A stretch of 64,000 bases of DNA from an uncultured Eubacteriales bacterium (lineage in GTDB: Bacteria; Bacillota; Clostridia; Christensenellales; Aristaeellaceae). The notes beneath the pieces were generated by a model that made no database searches, was not told the origin of the DNA, and was given only the letters and a program-made list of their open reading frames with translations. Shown in pieces: positions 18,901 through 27,413 of this stretch. The stretch is taken from NCBI GenBank assembly GCA_902760595.1, contig CACWHI010000001.1, forward strand, positions 1-64,000. The letters are read 5' to 3'. A program made the position numbers and the translations under genes. How positions within the stretch are numbered: the stretch's first letter is position 1; every line of letters begins with the position of its first letter.

Positions 18901-19835
18901 AGCCGAGCCTGACCGTGGGCACCTCGCTGCGCCTGATGAGCCGGAATGAGTTCGTGCAGGTCCAGGGCAGCTTCCTGGGCGACGACGGGGAGGTCTGGCA
19001 GCAGGTCATGTTCAACGGCCTGGTGGGCTATCTTCGCGCGGATTATGTGCAGATCCTCACCCAGGGCGAGCTGACCAGCGTCGTCACCAGCGAGGAGTTC
19101 AAGAGCGCCAATACTACGGAGACCACCGTGACCGGGGCGGATTCCATCCAATCCTACGAGACCTACCTGGCCAACCAGTGGAACAATCCTTCCGTTTCCG
19201 CGTCCTATGAGCCCTTTAACCCCTATACGACCCCGGCGGCTGTGGCGTCCGTGGCGACGGAGATCCCCGTGACGCCCTCCATCACGATGCCTCCGACGCC
19301 GCAGTCCACGATCATCATCGATCCGGACCGCACGCCCCAGCCCAACGCAGGCGGCAGTATCTCCTTCGGCGCCGTGTTCATCGGCGCGGCGGTGCTGGCG
19401 GTCGGCGGCGGCGCGGTCTTCGCCTGGCAGGCGTTCCGTGGCAAAAAACGCCGTCAGGCGCTGCAGCGGGCCCAGGCGATCCGCCGCAGGCAGCAGAAGG
19501 CGGACGCGCAGCCGGAGGAGGCGCGCCGTCCGAGGACCTACCGCCGGGACGCGCCGGCAGGCTATGAGATCGAAGGCAGCGCGAGGCCCATGCCCGCGGG
19601 GACCCGAGGCGCGGGAGACGAGGGCGAGTATATCCCGCCCGTCGCGCGCCCCGCCGCCGCGCAGGAGGCCGCGGACGGCACAAGGCAGTTCAGACGGCCC
19701 GAGCTGAGGACACAGACACGCGCCGAACGGCCGGAAATGGCGCGGGACGCGGAGCCTGAGGCGAGGGAGAAGACGCCTCCCACCGGACGCAGGCGAAGGA
19801 CGGAACGAAATCACTATGACGAGGACGGGTTTTGA
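15930..19835 (+). CDS. Large membrane-anchored MucBP-like/SH3 repeat surface protein
   Basis: About 1301 residues. An N-terminal signal (LLCVMAAALLLAAGC) may be a lipoprotein signal, though its box is imperfect. Five MucBP-like beta repeats start near residues 158, 236, 314, 408 and 484 (each like VVVHYQTADGTPVAED). Five SH3-like domains start near 569, 663, 783, 877 and 977, joined by Thr/Pro linkers such as TPTVFIPTATPTAPP. A membrane span (AVFIGAAVLAVGGGAVFAW, about 1148-1166) is followed by a basic, Arg/Pro-rich tail of about 130 residues that should be cytoplasmic. This fits an envelope-spanning adhesin or wall-binding scaffold. The start at 15930 is chosen from a GGAG seven bases upstream; the reading frame opens earlier at 15870. 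It overlaps the preceding gene and is three bases from the next. Confidence 0.75.
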   Translation: MNKRLILRLLCVMAAALLLAAGCAAAEEGETPLQLLIVWTDGEGAEQSEVVWQAAEDNGPVFTVEMPLSSLPELQLFSSLADVPEAEPEWTPVTAEHSAAPDGTELLTWPVGGTDSGRSAKLYIYLTAAPGQEPEPHSATELPAETPEPALQAPSGAVTVVVHYQTADGTPVAEDDTVMGERGTSVPVYAKALDDGWIIVSDPLTYVDIAADAPDTLETVFLYTRPTPTPAPPEVRLTVHYRDVGGVPVASDTVTTLPGGTEQPVYAVPEDLKPDYYPTSESVQQVALNTEGKPQEIIFFYTYQAPATPAPAYVIVRYTDAEGNAVAQEGRLSGSPGQEMVVYAAPEQLRDFYVLEGEETQKAILPESGESAIVTFIYRLELPQTAPPTATPEPEITPTPQPARTMGFVQVSYVYQGNSALDYSEPVTVYEGQTELSGAEGVRNGYRLLSAGSVTVTLDAEGRVQPNQVTFVYVPENSEVVMPELIVQYFAEDGTQVATSTLLTLHLGENAVYASPVDLKDGYEQITPSFTVNVDAQGKADADAVTFYYRQTRPNDDGKDSYQVLPYSGYARAKNDSVNLRSSPYTGNDSNVIGKISKTDVIELKGIATVGGKWFYVSVNERQGYVSASVVTELSDADVQVLLGLNAGENGDPADSGMIERWAQTAKKVWFRAEPNGKKLKELRKGTRVFVDEMTDEDGTLWCRVRYNGKEGYIMSEYLDIYSAAESQNLQLSLKSPVPTHTVQATRVPTSTPTVFIPTATPTAPPLTPTPVMTATPLPYTGYAVTNTRAVIRSGLSTDNPALVTLNGETLVMVQGQTYVNGVCWDSVRVVSSGVTGFVEDDRLFHVTNEVARDYLEILATPTPAATPENTPIPFTGYALILMDGVPMRQQMNSNAQIISVLNAGTVISVLRQNTAEDGASWCLIQSGMYLGYVRRDMLRQMTDMEIVTYLEANHSRPTATPAVTPTPRAQSAMASCWGIIKPDRANLRSEPSLTVGTSLRLMSRNEFVQVQGSFLGDDGEVWQQVMFNGLVGYLRADYVQILTQGELTSVVTSEEFKSANTTETTVTGADSIQSYETYLANQWNNPSVSASYEPFNPYTTPAAVASVATEIPVTPSITMPPTPQSTIIIDPDRTPQPNAGGSISFGAVFIGAAVLAVGGGAVFAWQAFRGKKRRQALQRAQAIRRRQQKADAQPEEARRPRTYRRDAPAGYEIEGSARPMPAGTRGAGDEGEYIPPVARPAAAQEAADGTRQFRRPELRTQTRAERPEMARDAEPEAREKTPPTGRRRRTERNHYDEDGF

Positions 19836-19838
19836 CAG

Positions 19839-20831
19839 ATGACGCGATACAGCAAAAACCTGACAGCCGCGGCGCTGGTGATCCTGTGCATGACCGTGCT
19901 GTGCGCCGCCGCTCTGGCAGCGCCGGACTGGGTCGACCTGCCGCAGGAGCTGCTTGACCGGCTGGATGAGGCGGGTGAAACCGTTATCGAGCCCATCGCG
20001 CCCGTGCCTGAGCATGTGCGGAAGCTGCTCCGGGTGGCGCGCGCGGAGCTCGGCTACCGGGAAGAGCGCGGCAACGTGACCAAATACGGCCAGTGGGCGG
20101 GCAATCCGACGGCCGAATGGTGCGCCGAATACCTGTGCTGGTGCGTGGACCAGGTGGACCAGCAGACCGGCGGCAGGATCCTGACTGTCTATTATCCCCG
20201 CTACAGCAGCAAAAACATCGGCATGCGCTGGTTTTTGAAGGAAGGGCGCTATATCGCGCGGCGGGGAACGGTCCCGGGCTGGGGCTCCCAGTGGTATACC
20301 GCCAGCGGGGAGGCCATCGGCAAAAACGGGTATGTCCCGCAGCCGGGCGACTGGGCGTTTTTCGCGCAGTCCTCGGCAGGCGATACCACGCACGTGGCCA
20401 TGGTGGAATTCTGCACCCGGGACCGGGAGGATACCGTCCGCGTCTATGCGCTCGAGGGCAACAAGCCGGACCGCGTGCAGGAAACGGCGTATAAGCTGAC
20501 AGAGGAAACGATCCTCGGCTACGGTACGGTGTTTGACCTGGCGGACCTGGTGATCAAGGGCGGCTGCGAGGGCAGGAAGGTGACGAACCTGCAGCAGATG
20601 CTGTGCGACGTGGGACTGCTGAGCGGGACCTATGTGACGGGCACCTATGGAAACCACACAGCGGATGCTGTCAAGGCCTTCCAGAAGGCGCAGGGCATCG
20701 AGCAGACCGGCGTCGCCGGCCAGCAGACCCAGCTGGCGCTGCAGCGGTATACAGAGCGCTACCGCGAGGAGCATCCCGAATACTGGGAGGTCGTGGAGGA
20801 CGACGAGCCGGTCAGCTTCGGAACAAAATGA
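19839..20831 (+). CDS. Secreted CHAP-domain amidase/peptidase with peptidoglycan-binding domain
   Basis: A 330-residue secreted protein: signal peptide (residues 1 to about 28), a CHAP/NlpC-like domain and a C-terminal PG_binding_1-like helical domain (about 245-305, LQQMLCDVGLLSGTY then DAVKAFQKAQGI). The probable catalytic cysteine is Cys95 in TAEWCAEYLCW and the histidine is His185 in DTTHVAMVE. Such enzymes cleave amide bonds in peptidoglycan. It begins three bases after the stop of the large SH3 protein and probably belongs to the same operon, suggesting a shared job at the cell wall. Catalytic assignments are by motif only. Confidence 0.78.
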   Translation: MTRYSKNLTAAALVILCMTVLCAAALAAPDWVDLPQELLDRLDEAGETVIEPIAPVPEHVRKLLRVARAELGYREERGNVTKYGQWAGNPTAEWCAEYLCWCVDQVDQQTGGRILTVYYPRYSSKNIGMRWFLKEGRYIARRGTVPGWGSQWYTASGEAIGKNGYVPQPGDWAFFAQSSAGDTTHVAMVEFCTRDREDTVRVYALEGNKPDRVQETAYKLTEETILGYGTVFDLADLVIKGGCEGRKVTNLQQMLCDVGLLSGTYVTGTYGNHTADAVKAFQKAQGIEQTGVAGQQTQLALQRYTERYREEHPEYWEVVEDDEPVSFGTK

Positions 20832-20886
20832 TTCCGGGCGCCATGTGATGATCAGCCTTTGACAGAAGGGAGTTATACCGGGAACT

Positions 20887-22530
20887 ATGCCGTCTTATCA
20901 GGACGAAAACCAATACTTCACCCGCATGGGCGGTCAGCAGCCCGCGGAGCCGCAGCGCCCCGCGGGCAGCGTGCCGCCGCCCGTACAGCTCGACCCGTCG
21001 CTGTTCGGCCCGGACGAGCCGCCGTATTACCCTGAGCAGGGCTATGCCCAGCAGCCGGGCTATATGCCGCCAAATGTCCAGCAGGCGCCGGGCCAGCCGC
21101 AGCCGGGCTACACCCAGCAGTCGGGCGCAGTTGCGCCTGACGGGAGCTATCCCTACCAGCAGCCGGGCGTCCCGCCTCAGCGGATGGCCGGCCAGGCGCC
21201 GCCCGCCTTCCAGGAGGTGCCTCCTGAGGAAGAGGAGGACGGGGACGAGACGCCTTCATCCGGAAACGGCAAGTGGAAGACCGTGAAGGTCAGCGGGAAG
21301 CCCGGCTACCATGTGCCGCGCACGGGCGTCGTTTCCAGAAAGAAGCGCTCCGGCGTGCCCTATGTGCTGTTCGCGGTCGTCGTGCTCGGCATCACCGCCT
21401 TCGCAGCCATCCGTCACTTCGCGCCTCAGGAGGCGATGTACGGCTATGTTTCGGCCGGCGTGCTCTCGTCGCGCTATACGGGCAGCGCCATGGTGGTGCG
21501 CGACGAGACCGTCTATACGCAGGAGAGCATCTCGCAGATCGATTATACCGCCGAAGAGGGAACGAACGTCGACCGCACCACGGTCATCTGCACCGTATAC
21601 ACCTCCGGCTTCAATACCCGTGAGCTGACGACGCTGAAGCGCTTCCGCGACCAGATCAAGGATTATCACAAGACGCTGATCTCCTCCTCCGGCGCGGCGC
21701 GCGACGCGAGGCTGACGACCCTGGATACGCAGGTGCGTGAGCAGGCGAAAACGACCCGCCAGATGATCCGCGAGGGACGCGGCAACCTGCTGAACCAGGA
21801 GGACCTGCTCACGGAGACCCTGCAGTCCCGCCAGAGCTACCTGCGCCAGAAATACCCGGACGACCAGAAGCTCTCCCGCCTGTACGACGACGAGAACAAC
21901 CAGCTGCAGCGCATTTCCAGCTGGACCAAGCAGTACGCCGCGGCCTCGGACGGCATCGTCAGCTTCTATATCGACGGCTACGAGCCGGTGCTGAACCTGG
22001 GCACCTACCTGAGTTTCTCCCCGGGCGAGGTCCGGAACATGTACAACGGCTACATCCCGGCCAATCCGGCGGCGACGCGCAACACGGTATCCATTTACCG
22101 CCTGATCAAGGACGGGCGCTGGGCGGTGCTGATGCTGTGCGACGACCGGGACTGGACGCCTATCACCGGGCAGACCTATAAGCTGCTCATCGAATCCTTC
22201 GAAAATACCGTGGTGGACGCGACGGTGGAAAGCTTCACCCGGGCCGGCGGGGAACTGCTGGTGCGCCTGAGCGTGAACGCGGGGGACGTGCGCGATATCC
22301 TGTATATCCGCTCCTGCCAGGTGCAGCTGGGCGAGAATGTGGACAGCCTGACGGTGCCCACCCGCGCTCTGTATACCCAGATGGGCCAGACCGGCGTGGT
22401 CATCGTGGACGAATACGGCAACAACTATTTCACGCAGGTCACGGTCATCTCCACCCAGGGCGATATCACCCATATCGTGCCCAAGAACGCGGGCGTGCTG
22501 TATGAAGGCATGCTGGTGAAGCTGTTCTGA
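20887..22530 (+). CDS. HlyD-like membrane-anchored protein with Pro/Gln-rich N-terminal domain
   Basis: A 547-residue protein in three parts: a low-complexity cytoplasmic region rich in Pro, Gln, Gly and Tyr (residues 1 to about 125), a single membrane span (PYVLFAVVVLGITAFAA, about 158-174) and an extracytoplasmic part with a lipoyl/barrel-sandwich half, a coiled-coil-like helical hairpin (about 250-345) and the second half beginning ASDGIVSFYIDGYEP. The architecture matches the HlyD-like adaptor proteins of Clostridia whose partner is unknown. No exporter ATPase or outer membrane is expected here. The N-terminal tail might bind cytoplasmic partners. It is probably part of the preceding envelope operon. 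Confidence 0.7.
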   Translation: MPSYQDENQYFTRMGGQQPAEPQRPAGSVPPPVQLDPSLFGPDEPPYYPEQGYAQQPGYMPPNVQQAPGQPQPGYTQQSGAVAPDGSYPYQQPGVPPQRMAGQAPPAFQEVPPEEEEDGDETPSSGNGKWKTVKVSGKPGYHVPRTGVVSRKKRSGVPYVLFAVVVLGITAFAAIRHFAPQEAMYGYVSAGVLSSRYTGSAMVVRDETVYTQESISQIDYTAEEGTNVDRTTVICTVYTSGFNTRELTTLKRFRDQIKDYHKTLISSSGAARDARLTTLDTQVREQAKTTRQMIREGRGNLLNQEDLLTETLQSRQSYLRQKYPDDQKLSRLYDDENNQLQRISSWTKQYAAASDGIVSFYIDGYEPVLNLGTYLSFSPGEVRNMYNGYIPANPAATRNTVSIYRLIKDGRWAVLMLCDDRDWTPITGQTYKLLIESFENTVVDATVESFTRAGGELLVRLSVNAGDVRDILYIRSCQVQLGENVDSLTVPTRALYTQMGQTGVVIVDEYGNNYFTQVTVISTQGDITHIVPKNAGVLYEGMLVKLF

Positions 22531-22584
22531 CCGCGGCTGACATCGTTTTGCCAACATCCCGTACCGATTCGGGCAGAAATGGCG

Positions 22585-22613
22585 TTGAAGTCCGCGTAAA
22601 AACGGCGTAAAAT
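22585..22613 (+). promoter_or_regulatory. Candidate promoter for ftsH
   Basis: TTGAAG (22585-22590), 17 bases, TAAAAT (22608-22613), 66 bases before the ftsH start. Confidence 0.5.
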
Positions 22614-22679
22614 ACCGCATGACGGCGTGAAAGTGAATACCATACATGAGACAGCGCCGCCGGACAAGGAGGATACTTC

Positions 22680-24569
22680 ATGAAGGAAGGCAGACCGGAA
22701 GCCAAGCCGGTCATCACATATCTGATCATCGTCACCGTGATCATGATCCTCGCGAACGCGTTTCTTTTCCCGCGCATCCTGTCCGCGAGCATCGAGGAGA
22801 TCTCCTACACGGATTTCCTGAGTCTGCTGGAGAACGGGGAGAAGGGCTTCAGGATCACGGAAGCGAGCCTGAACGACACGCACCGGACGCTGCAGTTCAA
22901 GGCCGAAAACCCCACGACGCATGAAACGAGGTTTTTCGTCACCAATATCTGGCCGGACGATGAGAGCCTGCTCACCAAGCTGACGGCCAACAATGTCAAG
23001 ATCGTTGTCCAGATCCCGACGCAGACGAGCCCCATCCTGGCGTTCCTGATCTCCTGGTTCCTGCCGATCATCATGTTCATGATCATCGGGCAGGTGATCC
23101 TGCCGAAGATCATGCGCGGCGCGGGCGACCAGAACGTGCTGTCCTTCGGCAAGGCGAACGCGAAGATCTACATCGAGTCCCAGACCGGCAAGACCTTCGA
23201 CGACGTGGCCGGGCAGGACGAAGCCAAGGAGCAGCTCAGGGAGATCGTGAGCTACCTGCACGATGGCGACCGCTACCGCCAGATCGGCGCGAAGCTGCCC
23301 AAGGGCGCGCTGCTGGTGGGCCCTCCGGGCACCGGTAAAACGCTGCTGGCCAAGGCTGTCGCCGGGGAAGCGGGCGTACCCTTCTTCTCCATCAGCGGCT
23401 CGGAATTCGTCGAAATGTTCGTCGGCATGGGCGCGGCCAAGGTGCGTGATCTGTTCAAGCAGGCCACCGAGAAGGCCCCGTGCATCGTGTTCATCGACGA
23501 GATCGACACCATCGGCAAGAAGCGCGACGCGGCCGCGGGGATCTCCGGCGGCAACGACGAGCGCGAGCAGACCCTGAACCAGCTGCTGGCGGAGATGGAC
23601 GGCTTCGACGCCGCGAAGGGCGTCGTGATCCTGGCCGCGACCAACCGGCCGGAGATCCTGGATCCCGCCCTGCTGCGGCCCGGCCGCTTTGACCGGCGCA
23701 TCCCCGTGGAGCTGCCGGACCTGAAGGGCCGCGTCGCGATCCTGAACGTGCACGCCCGGGACGTCAAAATGGCGCCTGGGATCGATATGTCCGCCATCGC
23801 CCGTGCCACCTCCGGCGCGTCCGGCGCGGAGCTGGCCAACATCATCAACGAGGCGGCGCTGCGAGCGGTGCGCGAGGGCCACGACCAGGTGACCCAGGAA
23901 GACCTGATGGAAAGCGTGGAGACCGTGATCGCCGGCTACCAGCGCAAGGGCGCGGTCATCTCCGACCGCGAGAAGCGCATCATCGCCTATCACGAGATCG
24001 GCCACGCACTGGTGGCGGCGAAGCAGAAGAACGCCGCGCCGGTCACCAAGATCACTATCATCCCGCGCACCAGCGGCGCGCTGGGCTATACCATGCAGGT
24101 GGAGGAGGATGAAAAAGTCCTCCTGAGCCGCGACGAGGCCATGATCCAGCTGGCAACGCTGACCGGCGGACGGACGGCGGAGGAGATCGTGTTCAATTCC
24201 GTCACCTCCGGTGCGTCCAACGATATCGAAAAGGCGACGCGCCTGGCCCGCGCCATGGTGACGCGGTACGGCATGTCCAGCCAGTTCGATATGGTAGCGC
24301 TGGAGACCGTGACCAACCAGTACCTGGGCGGGGATACCTCCCTGGCCTGCAGCGCGGAGACCGCCGCGCGGATCGACCAGGAGGTCAACGATATCATCCG
24401 CCAGGCGCATGAGACGGCGCGGCAGATCATCAACGACAACCGGTGCAAGCTGGACGAGCTGGCCGAATACCTGCTGGACCGCGAGACCATTACGGGCGAG
24501 GAGTTCATGGCGATCCTGAACCGGCCCGAGCGGCTGGAGGAAGCCGAAATACCGAAGCTGAACGGGTAA
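22680..24569 (+). CDS. ftsH: ATP-dependent zinc metalloprotease FtsH
   Basis: Membrane-bound AAA+ protease, 629 residues, degrading membrane and short-lived cytoplasmic proteins. Two N-terminal spans (YLIIVTVIMILANAFLF and AFLISWFLPIIMFMIIG) flank a small extracytoplasmic domain. The AAA+ module has Walker A GPPGTGKT (214-221) and Walker B CIVFIDEIDTIG, and the zinc site HEIGH is at 438-442. AAGGAGG precedes the ATG. The usual neighbours tilS and hpt are absent; instead an HlyD-like gene lies upstream and a K+ channel gene downstream behind a terminator. Confidence 0.97.
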   Translation: MKEGRPEAKPVITYLIIVTVIMILANAFLFPRILSASIEEISYTDFLSLLENGEKGFRITEASLNDTHRTLQFKAENPTTHETRFFVTNIWPDDESLLTKLTANNVKIVVQIPTQTSPILAFLISWFLPIIMFMIIGQVILPKIMRGAGDQNVLSFGKANAKIYIESQTGKTFDDVAGQDEAKEQLREIVSYLHDGDRYRQIGAKLPKGALLVGPPGTGKTLLAKAVAGEAGVPFFSISGSEFVEMFVGMGAAKVRDLFKQATEKAPCIVFIDEIDTIGKKRDAAAGISGGNDEREQTLNQLLAEMDGFDAAKGVVILAATNRPEILDPALLRPGRFDRRIPVELPDLKGRVAILNVHARDVKMAPGIDMSAIARATSGASGAELANIINEAALRAVREGHDQVTQEDLMESVETVIAGYQRKGAVISDREKRIIAYHEIGHALVAAKQKNAAPVTKITIIPRTSGALGYTMQVEEDEKVLLSRDEAMIQLATLTGGRTAEEIVFNSVTSGASNDIEKATRLARAMVTRYGMSSQFDMVALETVTNQYLGGDTSLACSAETAARIDQEVNDIIRQAHETARQIINDNRCKLDELAEYLLDRETITGEEFMAILNRPERLEEAEIPKLNG

Positions 24570-24583
24570 TACAGACTGCCGAT

Positions 24584-24627
24584 GACTGCGGCCGGCCTCT
24601 GAACGGGCCGGTCCGCAGTCTGTTTTT
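24584..24627 (+). terminator. Intrinsic terminator after ftsH
   Basis: A long stem GACTGCGG-CCGGCC paired with GGCCGG-TCCGCAGTC (one bulged base), loop TCTGAAC region, followed by TGTTTTT. It ends only 16 bases before the channel start codon, so the channel gene either relies on read-through or is attenuated. Confidence 0.8.
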
Positions 24628-24642
24628 GAAGGGGAGAGAAGC

Positions 24643-25593
24643 TTGAAGGACCAGAGGGCTTACCGCCGGATCAAGCGCCGTATCTTCGATATCATCCAGC
24701 TGGGCAACGTCAGCGACTGGCCGAGCAGGGTGTTTGATTACTTCCTGGTCGCGGTGATCGTCGCCAACATCCTGGTGATGTTTCTCGAGACCTTTGACAG
24801 TCTGCGCCGCTACCAGGGCCTGTTCGACGCGGTGGAAAACGTGACCGTGGCGGTATTCTGCGTGGAATACGCGCTGCGCATCTGGACGGCGGAGTTTTTG
24901 TACCCGAAGGTCGGCAGGCTGGAGGCGGTGCGCCGCTTTCTGCTGTCCTATGACGGCATCGTGGAGCTGCTGACGATCCTGCCCTTCTTCTTCCTGAGCG
25001 GGGCGGTGGCCTTCCGGATGCTGCGCGTGGTGCGCATCTTCCACCTGTTCCGCATCAACGCGACCTACGACTCCTTCAACGTCATCACCTCCGTGCTCCG
25101 CGAAAAGCGGAACCAGATCGCATCCTCGCTGTTCATCGTGCTGATCCTGATGCTGGCGTCCTCCCTGTGCATGTACAGTGTGGAGCACCAGGCGCAGCCG
25201 GATAAGTTCGCCAACGCCCTGTCCGGCATGTGGTGGAGCGTCAGCGCCCTGCTGACAGTAGGATACGGCGACGTGTATCCCATCACCACCCTGGGCAAGG
25301 TGATGGCCGTCATCATCTCCTTCCTCGGGGTCGGCGCGGTGGCCATCCCCACCGGCATCATCTCGGCCGGCTTCGTGGAGCAGTACGGGAAGGCGCAGGG
25401 CAAGGGCACCGTGCTGGAGGGGCTTGAAGCCATCCATGTGCAGGCGGACAGCCGGTGGCTGGACCAGACCGCCGGGACGGTCGAGCGCGAGGCCGGCGCG
25501 ATGCTGCTGGCGGTCAGGCGCGGGGGAACGACCCTGCGTCCGGACGCGGGTTACCGCGTGGCGCAGGGCGACGAGCTGCTGCTCAAACGATGA
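24643..25593 (+). CDS. Voltage-gated-type potassium channel with C-terminal RCK_C-like domain
   Basis: A 316-residue six-span channel. The pore loop contains the K+ selectivity filter TVGYGD (205-210), and the S4-like helix carries regularly spaced arginines (FRMLRVVRIFHLFR). After S6 a short linker leads into a TrkA-C/RCK_C-like domain (about 260-316, ending DAGYRVAQGDELLLKR) with no Rossmann TrkA-N domain in front. The start is TTG at 24643 with GGGGAGAG upstream. It would pass K+ across the cytoplasmic membrane, with gating by voltage or by a ligand of the RCK_C part. The terminator just upstream suggests low or conditional expression. Confidence 0.85.
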   Translation: MKDQRAYRRIKRRIFDIIQLGNVSDWPSRVFDYFLVAVIVANILVMFLETFDSLRRYQGLFDAVENVTVAVFCVEYALRIWTAEFLYPKVGRLEAVRRFLLSYDGIVELLTILPFFFLSGAVAFRMLRVVRIFHLFRINATYDSFNVITSVLREKRNQIASSLFIVLILMLASSLCMYSVEHQAQPDKFANALSGMWWSVSALLTVGYGDVYPITTLGKVMAVIISFLGVGAVAIPTGIISAGFVEQYGKAQGKGTVLEGLEAIHVQADSRWLDQTAGTVEREAGAMLLAVRRGGTTLRPDAGYRVAQGDELLLKR

Positions 25594-25976
25594 TGTCACT
25601 GTTCGCGGAGTGAACAGTGACCGCATGGGGGACTTGCGTCCCCCTGCGGGATCCGCGCCGTACATGCCGCTGCCGCGGATTTGAGCAGAGGGTGTTTTCC
25701 CTCAACACGCCCCTCAGCAAGGCCAGAGCGACACTCAGCCCTTCCGCCTTCGGCCGGCTTTGCCAATCCGGCGAATGAATCGCCGGACGGCAGCGGACTT
25801 CGCGTCGCTCTGTCCCAACATATTTCTTTTACATCTTGTCTTATGCCTGCTATATGCGCCCCGTGAGTGGTGATGCGCTGACGCAAACTGCTTGACAGCG
25901 GCGGCTTTCTGTGGTTCAATATACGCGAAAAGGCCCGGAGCACGCGGATACTGCAGCATAGAAAGGCGGTCATCGT
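25594..25976. other. 383-bp intergenic region with several hairpins
   Basis: No coding frame is convincing here. Two hairpins stand directly after the channel stop: TCACTGTTC/GAACAGTGA (about 25597-25620) and GGGGGAC/GTCCCCC (about 25626-25643). The middle is GC-rich and has no recognisable RNA family. A weak promoter-like pair is near the right end. Confidence 0.5.
25892..25920 (+). promoter_or_regulatory. Weak candidate promoter for the propeller lipoprotein gene
   Basis: TTGACA (25892-25897), 17 bases, then a poor -10, TTCAAT (25915-25920). Confidence 0.35.
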
Positions 25977-27362
25977 ATGTTGAGGCGCACAATCGTATTA
26001 TGTATGGCGGTCTGTCTGATCATGACAGGCTGTCTCCATGCCGCGGCGGCAGCGGAAGGGAGCGCGAATCAGCTTTCCTCCCGGCTGGACGCCGCTTTTG
26101 CGTCCGGAAGGGCGACGCTCCGGGAGATCCCGCTGGCCGGCCTCACCATCCGGCAGGAGGATGTCGTGGTCCCGCCGGGCTTTGAAAGCGAAGCACAGGG
26201 AGACCAGCTCCGGCAGTGGATCGACACGCTCTATGTCGTGTCCCTGTCGCCTGACGGGACGACGGCCATGCTGACGGACGGGGATCAGCTGCTCGCATGG
26301 CGTCAGGGAAAGCTCAGGGTGATCCTGCAAAGCGCGGCCCGCGGGGTCGAGGATGCCAACGGGAACCTCACCTCTCTCTGGAAGAGCCCGTACAAGCGCT
26401 ACTTCGGCGGCTATGCCACGGAGGTCGCCTGGTCCCCGGACGGGCGGTACGCGGTGATCACCAATGGAAGGACCGTGCTGATCAACGCGCGTATGGAGTA
26501 TAACCCGCACCTGATCGATATGGAAACGGGCGAGGTATTCCTGGTCGCCGCCTACGGCAAGAACATGTTTAAAGATAAAACTGGCGCGGCCGTGTCTGCC
26601 TGCTTCAGCCGCGACGGCCGGTACGTCTATTATATGCTCTACGGCAATGCCCATGGCGCGCGGACGGCCCTGGTGCGCTATGATCTTCAGACCGGGCAGC
26701 TGGAGCCCTGCCTTTCCGCCTCAGACTTTGATTATTACGGGAATCTCTGTGAGCTGAAGGACGGCTCCTTCCTCATCATTCAGGATGTCAAGACCCCGAA
26801 ACGCGAGCAGCAGCGGCTGGCCCGCTATCTGCTGACCGGCTCGGGCTGGATGCGCTTTCCCGATAAGACACTGGCGCCGGCAGCGAGCGCTGCCTATGTA
26901 AACCGGATGGTGTATGCGCCTGACTCCGGATACGCGCTGGTCTCCTATGTCAGCCGCGCGCCGTACTTCCGGCGCTTCCGTCCCGACCAGGGGTATAACG
27001 GTCTGAATGAATACTGGGCGTTCGATGCCAGGAGCGGCGGCGTGGTCCCGCTGACCTGGGAACAGATGACTGAAATCGGCAACAGCGTCATGAGCGGAAA
27101 AATACAGCCGTCTCTGAATTATGAGTATATCATGGCAATGGCGCTGTCGCCGGACGGCGAATATGCCCTGTTTGAGACAGCCCTGAACGGGGGCTGGCAC
27201 CTGCGCCTGGTGCGGCTCAGCGATATGAGCGCGCTGGAGGTGGGCGGGATCGATCCGGAGCGTCTGGTGACGCTGCCGGCTGACCGCGCCAGGATCGAGT
27301 GGAACGGCGACGTGCTGCTGACACTGATGCGCGATCGAATGTGTTCTCTTGTGATTGAATAA
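25977..27362 (+). CDS. Lipoprotein with beta-propeller-like repeats
   Basis: A 461-residue exported protein. The N-terminus MLRRTIVLCMAVCLIMTGC fits a lipoprotein signal with Cys19 as the lipidated residue. Several repeats of the type SPDG (LSPDGTTAML, WSPDGRYAVI, FSRDGRYVYYM, LSPDGEYALFE) indicate a TolB/WD40-like beta-propeller. No enzymatic motif is visible. It ends 51 bases before the ATPase of an ABC importer and may be co-transcribed with it, so it could be an accessory surface protein of that importer. Function is unknown. Confidence 0.65.
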   Translation: MLRRTIVLCMAVCLIMTGCLHAAAAAEGSANQLSSRLDAAFASGRATLREIPLAGLTIRQEDVVVPPGFESEAQGDQLRQWIDTLYVVSLSPDGTTAMLTDGDQLLAWRQGKLRVILQSAARGVEDANGNLTSLWKSPYKRYFGGYATEVAWSPDGRYAVITNGRTVLINARMEYNPHLIDMETGEVFLVAAYGKNMFKDKTGAAVSACFSRDGRYVYYMLYGNAHGARTALVRYDLQTGQLEPCLSASDFDYYGNLCELKDGSFLIIQDVKTPKREQQRLARYLLTGSGWMRFPDKTLAPAASAAYVNRMVYAPDSGYALVSYVSRAPYFRRFRPDQGYNGLNEYWAFDARSGGVVPLTWEQMTEIGNSVMSGKIQPSLNYEYIMAMALSPDGEYALFETALNGGWHLRLVRLSDMSALEVGGIDPERLVTLPADRARIEWNGDVLLTLMRDRMCSLVIE

Positions 27363-27413
27363 AGCATACGGATCTGCACGGCGCTGCCTGAGGCAAGGAG
27401 GAAACGGAAGCCA

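Noticed and set aside
25594-25976. tRNA or small ORF in the gap after the K+ channel
   Set aside because: No cloverleaf with a TTC arm could be found, and short frames lack ribosome sites and recognisable protein sequence.
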